Positions 48,619 to 60,441 of a stretch of 64,000 nucleotides of DNA are shown piece after piece. The stretch spans positions 1,635,490 to 1,699,489 of the forward strand of contig NC_033629.1 of assembly GCF_001540865.1 (NCBI RefSeq), read 5' to 3'. This stretch comes from Ananas comosus (Eukaryota > Streptophyta > Magnoliopsida > Poales > Bromeliaceae). The position numbers and the translations under genes are program-made. Positions within the stretch are counted from its first letter, which is position 1; every line of letters starts with the position of its first letter. The notes under the pieces were generated by a model. It was not told the origin of the DNA. It ran no database searches and saw only the letters and a program-made list of their open reading frames with translations.

Positions 48619-49079
48619 TGGAAAGGGTGCATGTTGGGGAAGTAAAAAAGCAATGAGCTTTTAAGTTTCCTAAGGTTGACATGCACACACACTTGTAGCT
48701 GGCTTTTCTATTTAATGTATCATCATCTTATAAAGCATCCAAGCACAAGAAAAGGACCCAACATTGTTACCAAATGGTCTCTAGCTCCTTAATTAAGTTG
48801 TAACATTACTTTACCAAATATAATCACCATTACCGACCAGAGCAATTAATGGGTGATGATGAGAGTCAATGTTTAGAGAGAGAAAGAGGTTGTTTTCTTG
48901 TCCCCCTTGTGGCATGATGAGTTCTCATGTGAATATGTGATCACTTTGCCCATGCATTCCTCTCTTCACTTGTGTTTCCTCTATCCTTTCTCTATAGAAA
49001 TTTTTCATTTACACCTAACTAATTCTATATATTAAGTCATAAAAGATAGCAAAGAATCTCATTAAAGAGAAAAATTATT

Positions 49080-49080
<1 letters not shown>

Positions 49081-49132
<52 letters not shown>
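49081..49132. repeat. (TA)n microsatellite
   Basis: About 25 TA units, able to form a hairpin. Confidence 0.92.
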
Positions 49133-49134
<2 letters not shown>

Positions 49135-51014
49135 TTGTGTACCTACTAGATTAGAGTTGTTTATTCGATGTTACTATTTATATACATAATCAGTATATTT
49201 ACCGAAAAGCACCTTTTTCTCGACCGTTTCTTTCACTTATTTAAAGTGGCCACTTAACTTAATATGACACAAACATGTTCTTACACAACAACACAAAGTC
49301 GAGAGTTTAAGAATCAGTTTAATCTCGAACTGACACAACATAACACGTTATGAGACAAGTATATAAGAAGGAAGTTGATCAAAGGTTTAGATATTCTTGC
49401 ATGACTAAAACGATTGTGGAACTCCAACACGATTTACACAAGAGAGAGAGAGAGAGAGTATATATCCATGCATTAAATAGGCGCATGGGCTAAGAAGGAC
49501 CCCATAATAGTGCATTCGGGAGAGACATGCATGCTCACCCATGATCCATTGCGTGATCTCGCATACTTATCCCATTAGAACTTATATTGGTCCCATCACT
49601 CTCTCTCTCTCTCTCTCCTCTTTTAGAGAGAGAAAATATAGAGAGAGAGAGAGTGGGGCCCAAGGCACGCATGGTCCTCGATCAGCGCGCCACCTTAACT
49701 TTGCGTGCCTCCCACACCTCACACACCTCTCCTTTTTCACACTAAGCATGGTGTCTACAAAAATTAAAGCATGCATTGGTTTACTAGTTTTTTTTCTTTT
49801 TTTCTTTTGAGAATTTTAAAGCATTTGATTAATTAAATATATACTACTGCAAAAGCTTGTTGTGGAGGTATTAATTAATCATACTCGAGGAGATAAACTC
49901 ATTGGGTTTGCATGTATATAATAATAAGCATGATTTGTTGGGGAACTATATAGATGGAGATTTTAGTTTAATTGCATGCATGGGCACATGATTGATTATT
50001 AAGCATGCAAGTGGAGTGGCTTATCATATTATCCTAAGATTTGTTCCTAGCGAAATTGTCACATATATAGGACGTGTTCGATTTCTTGAAAAAATGTGAA
50101 AAAATACTTTTTTTAAAAAAAGTGAAAATTTGTTTTTCAGGAAAAAAAAAATCTATGCAAAATACCATTTTGTTATGATTTTTCATTTTCTGGATAAAAA
50201 TACAAAAAAAACTATTCATTCATGAAATTTGGCAAAAGAACCTTAATAAAACTATGTTTTCTGAACCAAATAGTTGAAAAATATTTTTTCGAAGTCTCCA
50301 TTTCTTGCAAGAACGGTCATCTCTCGTACCCTCGCCACTCGGCATAGAGTAGGCCAATTTTACCGTGAAACACCAATTGGAGTTCCATCACTAATATATT
50401 CTGTCAGGTTTTTGCTCAACTTTAAAGTCCGCTAACTTATCCCTAAGTACTGAAAGGTAAGGGTTCGAATCGTGACTACTAGCGACGTCACCTCCTAGAA
50501 TCTTGCCCTAATTCCATCCGTCGCTCTCGCTCGCCCAACATTTCATGGCTTTAATGTTCTTGTGGTTCGTCCTATCGTAGGCTTCAGGAAATGATCGTTG
50601 TAACGTGGTCTCCCCACACTAACGATCTGACCAAAAGTTTACAGAACTTCCACTACCTAGCTTGTATAGAACTTCCATTATCGTTGTATAGACATTGTCT
50701 CGTTACATGTTACATATTACAAATTCATAAGTGATTGCACTGAGACAACGTCTTATAACAAACTTCATCTACCCACCTACATTTTATGTTACAATTATGG
50801 TGAAATAATAAAGTTTCTACTACTGTTGTGTCTTCAATGCAGCTTTAGTTTTGTTGCTGTTCTATGAATAGCAAATGCTTTTAAAGCTATGATTAATTGC
50901 TCAAGTTCAAGTTTTACTCTGATATAGACCAAACAAAACACATATATATTTCACAGAGAGTAATTGCATGATGAACCACTCATATATATATATAATATAT
51001 TATATTAATAATAT

Positions 51015-51548
51015 AGAGTTGAGTAGAATACTCTCGATAGTAAACGGGCCGTTTACTATCGAGTTGTTTTCGATGATAGAGCTTCCAAATTGACGATCGG
51101 TTCCGTTGAACATGATCTATATCACTTGAATGCTTAGAAATCAATTTTCAAATTTTTTCGACATCATTTGCCTAATGATCAAAGGTTTCAAAATTTGTAG
51201 TTTTAATGGTGGATAAGAGACGTTTCTCGTTTAAACGGTGTAAAGATATCCAAATCAATTGAATTTTTGTTAGAAATTCTTTAAACTATTTAAAACAAGA
51301 TTATACTCTTGATCTTGATTACAAGATCTCTATCATCTTTTTTTAAAGAATATTCATTTTCAGCATTCATTTTTTGTTCACTAGATGGATAAAAGAACAT
51401 ATCGAAAGTGCGTGAAATTTGATTTCTAGGTAGTTTAAATGTTTAGATCATGTCAACGAACCGATCGTCAATTTGTAAAGCTCTATCATCGAAAACAACT
51501 CGATAGTAAACACCCCGTTTACTATCGAGAGATTCTAGGCTCAACTCT
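51015..51548. mobile_element. foldback element 1 with terminal hairpins
   Basis: 534 bp with inverted ends AGAGTTGAG...ATCTCTCGATAG. Just inside each end is a near-perfect hairpin (51033-51063 and 51499-51529, arms CTCGATAGTAAACGG / CCGTTTACTATCGAG). Further inward are long imperfect inverted arms (TTTCGATGATAGAGCTTCCA, AATTGACGATCGGTTC). The flanks are TA repeats, so any target duplication is hidden. No coding capacity. Confidence 0.8.
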
Positions 51549-51550
51549 AT

Positions 51551-51580
51551 ATATATATATATATATATAGAAGAGAAGAG

Positions 51581-51611
<31 letters not shown>

Positions 51612-52196
51612 GAGAGAGAGAGAGAGGAGCGGTGTGTGTGAGCTACTATGCTTCTGGAAGCATAGAGTCTTCCGTGCTTTCAGGTCGTTTGATGTTGCGA
51701 CTTTCGAATCGTCAATCTGCTCGTTAAACTTGATCTAGAGTATTTGAAGTACCTAGAAAATAAATTTTGCAATTTTTCATATCATTTGCCTAGTGAACTA
51801 AGGGGCTCAAAATCAACGGCTGAAAATAAAAATCTTACAAAACGTGATAATATGACATTAAAATTTTAGATCAAAGATATTGATCTTGTTTTATATAGTA
51901 TAAAGAATTTTCTATCAAAATTTCACGTGAATTTGGATATTCTACACCATTAAACTTGCAAACGGCTCACCAGGCCATTAAAATTATTGATTTTGTGTCG
52001 CGTTCGATCACTAGGCAAATGATATCGAAAAATAAAAAATTTATTTTCTAAGTACTTCAATACTCTAAATCAAGTTTACACGGAGCCGATCGACAATTCG
52101 AAAGTCGCAACATCGAAAACGACCTGAAAGCACGGAAGGCTCCGTGCTTTCAGAAGCAAGTAGCCTCTCTCTCTCATCTCTCTCTCTCTCTCTCTC

Positions 52197-52249
<53 letters not shown>
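51551..52249. mobile_element. foldback element 2, related to element 1
   Basis: Inverted arms run from TA and GA repeats at the left (51551-51630) through CTACT.TGCTTCTG, TTCCGTGCTTTCAGGTCGTT and GCGACTTTCGAAT to their reverse complements at the right, ending in CT and TA repeats (to 52249). Inner arms share CATTTGCCTA.TGA, CGATCGACAATT-like and TTGATCTA-like text with element 1, so both are one family. The microsatellites are part of the inverted structure. Confidence 0.78.
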
Positions 52250-52252
<3 letters not shown>

Positions 52253-53071
52253 CATAACGCATTGATCCTAAAAATACAACAACTTATTGTTACACCACAA
52301 AATCATTAAGATTTTTTTTTTCAAAAAAAAAAAGCATTCAAAATGATGGCAACTTTTGGGCCTACTAAAGCCTTTTACATAAGCCCAAATCAGCCCAAAA
52401 GTGATTTTGGGCATTCATAAAATGCTTTAGCCCAAAAGCAGAGAGGGGTGAAGTAGTTTCCGGTCGTAAATATCCACCTATGTTGTTTAGTTCACTATAA
52501 CCCAAGCCGAAGTCAATTATAGAAAATGAGGAAAAAACAATACAATGTTAATCGATCCATCTCTCGCACCTTAAGCTTTTACGTAATTCACTTATTGCCA
52601 AATAAACAATAGAATCGACGGAACTTCAATTCCACAGATATATAAGCACACAATGGAAAGAGAAGTAATTTATACCGAAACTCTACTTCACCCGATAGTT
52701 TATTTCAACCTGAACTTCATCTTCGGTAAAACAAACAAGCCCTGATAGACCAAACAGAATTAGGGCGAATATATATAGGGATATATATACTTTACCGATT
52801 TTCAGTGGGACCGTTAATCATAATCGACTTATTACGATACACGTAATGTGATTTTACGTACGAAAACAGATAAATTATTTTTCATTATACTTTTTCGCAT
52901 GTAATATACGCAATCTCTCCGCAATTTTAAACGGAACCTATAATAAAAATATTGTTGGGTTTTGGGTTGGACGTTGAGCCGTATCAAGTATAAACCAAAT
53001 CCGGCCCAAAGTTTCACAAGGCCTACTAAGGCCTAGGCCCAAATTGTAACCCATTTAATTATTGAAACTAA

Positions 53072-53390
53072 AGGTGAAAATGTATGGAGAACCCTCAACT
53101 ATATGGAATTATGAAACTCCCCCTCAACTATTTTTGACACAACTTTTTTCATACTGAATTATGTTGAAAATATTATCAAACTTAATTACTCTATCAGCTA
53201 TCAACCTCCAGATTGATTTATTAAAAAACAAAGTAATTAAATTTAGTTAAATCACTAATATAATTGATAAAATTTCCAATTTTTTAACTAATATCACTTA
53301 AAATTCGTTTAAATATCAGTCCAAAAAATAAGGTTGAGGTGGGTTTTCACAAATGCCTATAATTGAGGGTTCTCCTTACATTTTTCACCT
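53072..53390. mobile_element. MITE immediately upstream of the eS12 promoter
   Basis: 319 bp with terminal inverted repeats AGGTGAAAATGTATGGAGAA / AGGTGAAAAATGTAAGGAGA followed by CCCTCAACTATA / CCCTCAATTATA. It is bounded by a 7-bp direct repeat AAACTAA (53065-53071 and 53391-53397). The right end lies 25 bp before the TATA box. The arm phrase is shared with the element in intron 1 of the J-domain gene. Confidence 0.8.
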
Positions 53391-53414
53391 AAACTAAACG
53401 TGGGGTGGGCTACA

Positions 53415-53422
53415 TATAAAAA
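53415..53422 (+). promoter_or_regulatory. TATA box of the eS12 gene
   Basis: TATAAAAA, followed about 30-45 bp later by a pyrimidine-rich CCCCTCTCTCAC start context, as expected for a ribosomal protein transcript. Confidence 0.65.
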
Positions 53423-53459
53423 CTCATCTCTCTCGCCCCTGCGCCGACCCCTCTCTCAC

Positions 53460-53482
53460 AAAACCCTAACGCAAACCCTAGG
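53460..53482 (+). promoter_or_regulatory. two telo-box motifs (AAACCCTA)
   Basis: AAAACCCTAA (53460-53469) and AAACCCTAGG (53473-53482). Telo boxes near the start site are a known feature of plant ribosomal protein and translation-factor genes, where they support expression in dividing cells. Confidence 0.7.
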
Positions 53483-53638
53483 TCGCGAGGTGCGGCGCTT
53501 CTCCCCTCTTCCTCGATTTCTCGCGTCGCAATTAATCATTTAAAATTTTTGCTCATTTCGATTCGATCTGTTGTTGCAGCTTCGCGGAGAAGTGTTTCGG
53601 ATCCTTTTTTGATCGATTGGAGCTCACATCAAGCTAAC

Positions 53639-53937
53639 ATGGCGTTAGTATTCTATTGAATTTTTTTCTTCTATTTTTCGTTTTTTTTCATGCATTAACG
53701 TAGTGTTGATCCAAGCGTGGTTCTGAGCCGATTTATGTAACATAGCTAACACGGCGTTAATTATTTTCATGTTGTTTTTGATCCTGGTTTGGAAAAGATA
53801 AAGCTGCGAAATTTGATATCGTTGCCCTCTATCATTAGAAAAGGCAACACCTGTTTATTTCTATACGTGAAGATGTATTAATATGGCTCATTAGATTACT
53901 TATATGCAAAAATGCATGGTTTTGCAAAGAAAAAGTT

Positions 53938-53990
<53 letters not shown>

Positions 53991-56180
53991 GCTATGTATG
54001 GCTTTGTGGTGGAAACGAATGGAATTTGAGAGCCTTTTTATGCAATTGTGGTTACATGAAATTGTCGTCTTGCATTTTAAGTTTGATAAAAATGGTTTAG
54101 TGGATTGGTGACTGTACAGTTTCTAACTTACTGTTGGTAGGGCATTTAAGTGGAATTTATTCTTTTGAGTGTGACCTCATGATTAGGTCTAATTTGAGTA
54201 AGAATCGAGTTTAATTTGATCTAGCCTTTGCCTGGTTTGTGTTCTGTATGTATAAAAATTTTATCAAAAAGTTCAACATGCGGAGTAAGTATTTGAGGCG
54301 AATATGTTTTTATGTAGTTTGATATCAATGACAGATACCAATTATCCAGATCTGATATGATTGATTTAGATAATATAATTTGATTTGACTCAGGATATGA
54401 TTATTCCCAAAGCTGAAATGTTTTAGAGCTTTTTTGTTGTAAAACTGTTGTTAAAGCCACCTCTCTTTTTCTCTTCCACAGTTCCACTTTATATTTTCCT
54501 TTTTTTTTTGTCTTGCAGGGAAGATATTGCAGTTGAAACACCCGCTCCGGCTCTCGGAGAGCCCATGGATTTGATGACTGCTTTGCAGCTTGTGTTGAAG
54601 AAATCGGCAGCTCATGATGGGCTCGCGAAGGGACTCCGGGAGGCTGCAAAATCAATTGAGAAGCACGCAGCGCAGCTCTGTATACTTGCTGAGGATTGCG
54701 ACCAGCCCGACTATGTGAAGCTGGTTAAAGCTCTCTGTGCGGACCATAATGTTCACCTGGTCACAGTGCCTAGTGCTAAAACTCTTGGCGAATGGGCGGG
54801 GGTTAGTAAACTTTTCCTATACCTGACATAAATTTTCTGTACTGTTAATAATTGGTGATGACGAAATAGAACATGTTCGTGTGCATTTATTATTAGCAGC
54901 AGGTTAATGAAGGCGATTTTCAATGTCTGGATAGTACATACAGTTGACGATTTCCCTATATGTTTCTCTTTTTTTTTTTTAACAAAAAAATTTTCGACAA
55001 GCAAAAAAATGAGACTTAAGATAATTTTTAATAGAGCATTATAATTAGGGGCTGTTTGGTTCAAGGTTTGTAATATTCCGGGAATGTTTTATATTTTATA
55101 TTTGGAATGACAAGTTTGTTACTAAACTTATCAAACCTCTTGGGTTGGCAGGTTGTTAGTAACTAGTATATTCTTTATTTTTATTAATGGACTACTAATT
55201 ATTCCCATTAAGTATGGGAATGAGAATAACTCCTAACTCATGGTAATGTAGTATTCCTACCAGATGCTCTGATTCCACTACTTCACTAACCACCTTAAGT
55301 TGAATGATAATAGTTTGAATATTATCAATAGAAAATATGCAAAACTACTGGAATATTGCGAACCTTAATAGTATATTATTGACATATGCCAGCGCAAAAA
55401 AATCATAAATGGTCGATCCTTGGCTACTATTTTTCAATTAATAGTTGAGAAATTGATAAATAGTCTAGTCTTTGCATTTTTCTTTCCTCTCATCATATGG
55501 CCTTTTATTCGAGAAATTATTGCCTGGACTGAACCTAAATAACTGTTTTTAGTGGTTGAAGAATGTTGTTTCTTGGTGAGAATTGCACGCTAAAACCTCA
55601 ATGTCCTGTCCTTGGTGTGCATAGCTTTTTAACAGGGTGACGCAAGAAAATATTCTCCTTATGGACAATTGTTAAGGGATGTAATCTTGTAGTAGTAATT
55701 TGACTGGTTTTATGCCCTAAGTTTACTTCTGTGAATTGTTGTATAAATTTTTGAAGAGGCTGGTTGTTAAATGCATTGATCGCAAGTCTGAGTATCATAT
55801 TATTTGTAAATCTGCTTGCTTTTAAACTTGTAGAACCGTTTTAAAATCCTTGTGCGCATTGAAATTTTGGGAGTTTTCCATTATCTGATAGATTGTCTAC
55901 AAATGATGTTGATGCAGCTTTGCAAAATTGACTCGGAGGGAAAAGCAAGGAAAGTTGTAGGGTGCTCCTGTGTGGTTATCAAGGTAAGGACCACAGTTCT
56001 ACCTTTTTCCCCCCCTTTTTTTGTGTCTAATTAATCAACATTCCGTGTAATTAATCAACATTCTTTTATTTGGCATGAAGCAAAGAATTTCAATGCTTAC
56101 TCTCTATTTCCAAATTCCAGGATTACGGAGAAGAATCAGAGGGTCTTAATATAGTTCAGGAGTATGTCAAATCACACTGA
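53639..56180 (+). CDS. RPS12: 40S ribosomal protein eS12, 4 exons
   Basis: Exons: 53639-53643, 54519-54801, 55918-55983, 56121-56180; 137 residues (family about 137-145). The first exon holds only ATG GC of the coding sequence, ending in the donor GC|GTTAGT, and the join gives [20 protein letters not shown]. eS12 is a small-subunit protein of the L7Ae/L30e/eS12/Gadd45 fold, placed in the 40S head region. Family stretches are [80 protein letters not shown] and the end VQEYVKSH. The promoter has a TATA box and two telo boxes. A 49-base T run lies in intron 1 and a possible hAT-like insertion in intron 2. It is the only clear plus-strand gene of the window. Confidence 0.97.
53941..53989. repeat. 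poly(T) run in intron 1 of eS12
   Basis: 49 consecutive T's. The length is likely uncertain in the assembly. On the minus strand it could be the A tail of an old retroposon, but no flanking duplication was found. Confidence 0.9.
55040..55275. mobile_element. possible hAT-like MITE in intron 2 of eS12
   Basis: The left end GGGGCTGTTTGGTTC and the reverse complement of the right end (AGAGCATCTGGTAGGAATAC) are loosely similar. The interior has the inverted phrases AATATTCCGGGAATG and CATTCCCA typical of such elements. Borders and target duplication are unresolved. Confidence 0.4.
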
Positions 56181-57516
56181 GAGATGGTCCTTTATTATAT
56201 CCACTCAACTTAGAGGAAAAAAATGCTTTAAGCTGTTGTAGCCCTCTTAGAGTAATGAGCATGGAGTTTTGCGGCTCGGAACATTATTTGTTTTCTTTAA
56301 GTGTGACCTAAGATTCTTAACTCGGTATTTTATTCAGTGATTAGCATTTTATGCTGGGACGGTTTGCTTAATGCCTTGCAGCAAATTATGATGAGACAAA
56401 TAGTGTTCTTTATCTACTTTCTCATCCTTTATTTTTTTTTCCTTGTGGATTATCATAATATTAGTTTGCTGTTTCCGTAATTGGCTAATTTATATAATCA
56501 AAATGTCTAAATTTTCTTTGGCAGCTAGACTTTGTGACACTTTTCTGATATAAATATCATCTGTTATTTTTAACTCTTATTGCACTGGTGATTAGTCGTC
56601 CAGTACCTGTAATTTCTTTGTTGGCAGAGTGGAAGAACTTATCTTGGTGTTTAGGTTGAACTGTATGGGAAACAAATAAGAATGTAGATAGGCCACGTTG
56701 TGATCTACAATCTAAATGAAAGTTATTATTAAATGGGTTTTTAATCATTGTTTGGTTGCTTATTTAACGGCATCGAAGCTTTGCTTGCTTCACTTTTTGT
56801 TTCTACGTAAGCCATTATTGTCTTTTAAAGCCATTTTAGTAAGTACCGAGTATATTTTTAACTAGATTTTCTACTTATTGGGTTTGTTTGATTCGGCTCG
56901 TGCCGGCGCTTTGGGTTGAAGCAGAGTTTGTAGTTCAATTGCAATGGTTTGATTCAAGTCGATTTGTGGTTTATGTCCTGAGCTGAAGTGAGGCTTAGGT
57001 TTTGGTTGGTCTCTGTCGGGAAGATGAGGGATTCTTTTCATTTGCTATTAAAACCACAAATATGGCATGTAGTTTTAGGTTGAAGGTCGGTTCCAGCCTA
57101 AATTATCTAAGCCTGTAACGAAAAAATTTTTTTAAAAAAACAATGAATAGGAGGCTTCTGATTGAAATTCTGACGCCAGAATGATCAAATTTCTTGTTTA
57201 AAGTATGTAAAGATGTGGATTCCATACAAATAGCACTATTCGAACTAAAAGAAGTATACAGTAAGATCAAAAGAACAACCACCTAGTGGTCTAATTGGTA
57301 AGCATAATCAATCTTAGGCATCAGATCCAAACAGACCTCTTGTTCGCTGATGAAATGCCTAGATTGCCTTTATATAAGTTAAGACATGTAATAAATGTTA
57401 CAATGTGGTACACCAAAGAGTTAACTCCGAAGATCTAAGCCTGATCAGATCTCCATATAAAACATTATTGAGATCAAAATAAAGTAGGAATAAAGATCGC
57501 AGGAAGTGGACCAAGC
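56181..57516. other. convergent intergenic region between eS12 and ACD11
   Basis: This holds the 3' untranslated regions of the two genes, which face each other, and about 1 kb of AT-rich sequence. No gene was seen. A stretch at 57282-57312 vaguely resembles a tRNA A box but has no matching second half. Confidence 0.5.
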
Positions 57517-60441
57517 TCACCAATCTAGGCCCAGTTGTCTTGAGGTAAAAAGGTCTTCGACGTAGAGAATGACCGCTGCAGATGCCGTTATGTAATTCTG
57601 CATCTGATTCTTTGCTGAGGCCTCTGTAAAAAAATCAAAATAATTAGTTCCCAACACACCACAACTTAAATCCACACGAAGTGCCTCTTTGGCCTCATTT
57701 CTGAAGCAAATTTCTTACTCCGAAAAGCAATAATCACGCGCTTCAGTAAAAATAAAAAGTCTCGATCTTTTGCTACGACCGGAAGCTAAAACGAGGTCCC
57801 GAGCATCAAAATCGCAAGCTTTAAATTATATGTTGAATGATTCATAGTTGAAAAGTTTGTCGTTAATGCCATTTCAAACAGCTCAGCTTTAACAACACTT
57901 CGTAGCAAAAGCTCCAGTCACGATGAACAATCCCTCAACCATGCGAAATTGTATTTAATTAGTTTAATTTGTCAGTAATCAATATGATATTTTCGTAGCT
58001 ACCAACTTTCCAGCTAACAGCAATTTGCCATTCTAGAATAAAGCTGCTTTTTCGCAGGCATCAAAGCAGCATTAAACCAGGAAGACAACAGATAGTATAA
58101 ATTCCTCTCTTTTTTTTCCCCCTCCCGCTGTCTATTTATTTAACTATACAGGTGCTTGGACCACTGCAGCTACCTAATGTGTTTTGAGAATAGAGTACGA
58201 CCGATGCCCGTGAATCTTAAAGCATAGTGGGTGGTCCTGATGCCATTTAGATGATTGAATACGCTGATGAGCAGAGGACCCATCGACTAACCTCTTGGGC
58301 ACACATGAAGACCTCCCAATGGCTAAGCCAAGATAAAGAATTATAATTACATACGCTACTTGCGAAACAAGAGGACTCACCATCTTCATTTAGCTTCTTC
58401 AAGAGCTGTGACTTAGTGGGAAGTGCATACATTCCTGCAGCAACTGCTTTCCTAATGGCCCATCCATGATGAGGAGAAAACACTTCAGCATAAGCTATTG
58501 ATGCCGCATTCCTCAGAGAATTGCCCCTGCAATAATATAAGCATGAATATATGTCAAAAGTAGAGAAACAGTTCACGTGGCTCACCAATTAGTAGAGAAA
58601 AATGGACTTGAATTATAAATATATAACAGCGAGTCTGTTGCATACTAGATAAGATAAGAAAGCAAACAAAGCCGGCATTTTACAGACTTATACGACAAAT
58701 TACAATTGAAGGAACCAGAAAAAATAGAGAGTCAAAACATTTCTCAAAAAAGAAAAAGAGAATTAGAGGGGAAAGGAGAAGAAAGAGTTAGATATCAGCA
58801 GCTTTAGTGCAGCCAATGGACCATAATACAGAATATTCTGTGTTTATTCTCAAAAGGACGCTGGATTTCTTTCCTACAAGCATTGATCTACTCTGCATGC
58901 TTGACACTAGACATCAACATGTCAAATCTGCTTTGTTAGCGTATCAACATTATGACATTATCAACAATACACCTAGAAAACAGGAAAAAGCAATTTCAAG
59001 TAACTTAGTAGCAAAGATGAAAACTAAAATGATATTTGGTCCGCTAAGCATGAGATGAAGATAGTTTTCATCCTTAACATGGTTAAGATGGATCGTTCAA
59101 AGGCCATACGGAAAGGTGTGGCAACATATGATCCTTTCCTTTTCCTTCTCCCTGAAAATTTGATTCTAGGGGAAGGATGGTGAGTAGGCACAAAGGTAAA
59201 TTACCTTTCTAAAGCTCCACCTTTTTCCGACACAGATGATTCGCATCACAACACATACTTCAAGTAACTATTAGTGAAAGGGTATCACCAAAGACACCCA
59301 ATAGATTAGTTTGCTACATACTCTGATACTAAAATTTGCTCGAACAGCACTTTAACCATGTCGAGTCCACGCTTCACTCTGAGAAGGTTCCTAGTGTGGC
59401 TACCAGCTTCTCTCACACGGTTGTGCTCCACGTCTAAATCAAGCATAGATTGCAATGTTGAAATAGACTTTGATGCCTCCAGCAGATCATCCACCTATAA
59501 GAACCACAAGAATGGAAAAAAGTAAAAGAAAAGAAGAGCAACATGAATTGGCACGAGATGAAATAATGCTCATGAACACAAAGAAACAAGCTCACTACGA
59601 GCAATTGGAACCTAAAGCAAAGAGCTGTAGCAAAATAATGTTCATTAATAAACAAGATATGCACTTATAAATGTATCCGGCGGTAGGTAAAAGAGTGTTT
59701 AGACTTTAGCGGCGATTTAGTAAATGTAGAATGAAATTGACCAATGAAATTTACTAAAGCAAAAAAAAAAAGAAAAAAGAATTCAACTATTTATAACCAT
59801 TGTCACTAGTCCCTTGACAGAAAAACATGCCCCATCTCATAATCTTTAGCATCTTTCTAATTAAGCAGTTGTTTTTCCACAAGAAACAAACTTTAATGGA
59901 GCCACAACATCTAGAATACAAATTAATGCTACAAAAGCAGTACTTTGGAGGTTGTCTTAGAGGATACTCTGTCAAAAAAACACAAATTAATATTATTTTT
60001 ACGTGAATTGACTAAATCTTCACAATTTCTAGGGTTTTCAAATAGCAAAGGTCTAAACATTAGCAACAGATACAATTAACGCGCAAAACCCTACAGATCA
60101 ATAGCGTAAGAATCTAAACCGAATTAAAAGCCCTGATTTTATTTGAGTATGCAGAAGAAACGGAATCGAATCGATGTATTTTGAATTGAAACCCTTTAGA
60201 TCGGGGAACGGGGAGGGGAGAGGGAAAAGGAGGAGGATCATCATACCTTGGAGACGTAATCCATCTCGGCGAACTTGAAGGCGATGCCGAGGCACCCGAA
60301 GAGGACGGAGACGTGGGCGCAGGCGCGGGCGAAGGGGGCTACCTCCATAGCCGACGAGGGAGCCTTCGCCCTCGCCGTCTCCGCGAGGCCCTCGAAGGCT
60401 TCCGCGATCCCCCGCAGCGGCTTCTCCTCCTCCCCCGCCAT
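57517..60441 (-). CDS. ACD11: ACD11-like ceramide-1-phosphate transfer protein (GLTP fold), 4 exons
   Basis: Exons: 60247-60441, 59322-59494, 58381-58526, 57517-57623; 206 residues, the same length as Arabidopsis ACD11. The protein moves ceramide-1-phosphate and phyto-ceramide-1-phosphate between membranes, and its loss in Arabidopsis triggers runaway cell death. Seen: FGCLGIAFKFAEMDYVSKVD, AGSHTRNLLRVKRGLDMVKV, FEQILVSEGNSL, SPHHGWAIRKAV and the end SRQLGLDW. Lipid-headgroup residues align as Asp61, Lys65, Arg100, Arg104 and His143 (D60/K64/R99/R103/H143 in Arabidopsis, from memory). All phases close. The last exon is 0.76 kb from exon 3 and was found through the conserved ending. ATG 60441 was chosen by family length; the frame stays open upstream to another ATG at 60630, giving a 63-residue basic extension. 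Confidence 0.95.

Larger units (their letters stand above)
41282..53060. other. large gene-poor region rich in MITEs, foldbacks, duplications and microsatellites
   Basis: Nearly 12 kb without a supported gene. It holds one family B and three family A MITEs (42378-46500), a 182-bp tandem duplication (46690-47053), a poly(A)-tailed retroposon-like insertion (47723-48189), GA, CT and TA microsatellites, and two foldback elements (51015-52249). A minus ORF at 43015-43266 (83 codons) is the only non-repetitive ORF of note and is unrecognised. Confidence 0.7.
52250..53638. other. upstream region and leader of the eS12 gene
   Basis: AT-rich spacer, then a MITE (53072-53390), then a compact promoter with TATA box and AAACCCTA motifs (see separate entries), then the GC-rich leader. 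The leader may hold an untranslated-region intron (GAG|GTGCGG near 53488, acceptor TTGTTGCAG| near 53580), which I cannot confirm. Confidence 0.5.

Noticed and set aside
48300..49800. Possible microRNA precursor or lncRNA locus
   Set aside because: I looked for mature sequences of common plant microRNAs (156, 159, 160, 164, 166, 167, 169, 171, 172, 319, 390, 396) and saw none outside the HD-ZIP III target site.
50440..50490. tRNA-like B box (GGTTCGAATCGTGAC)
   Set aside because: No A box or acceptor-stem pairing upstream. Similar isolated B-box-like phrases occur at about 13258 and 44025; they may be SINE remnants but cannot be delimited.
53912..54100. ORF with a poly-Phe run
   Set aside because: Translation of the 49-T run in intron 1 of eS12.
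57282..57350. Possible tRNA or SINE A box (GGTCTAATTGGTAAGC)
   Set aside because: No matching B box or cloverleaf follows at the right distance.
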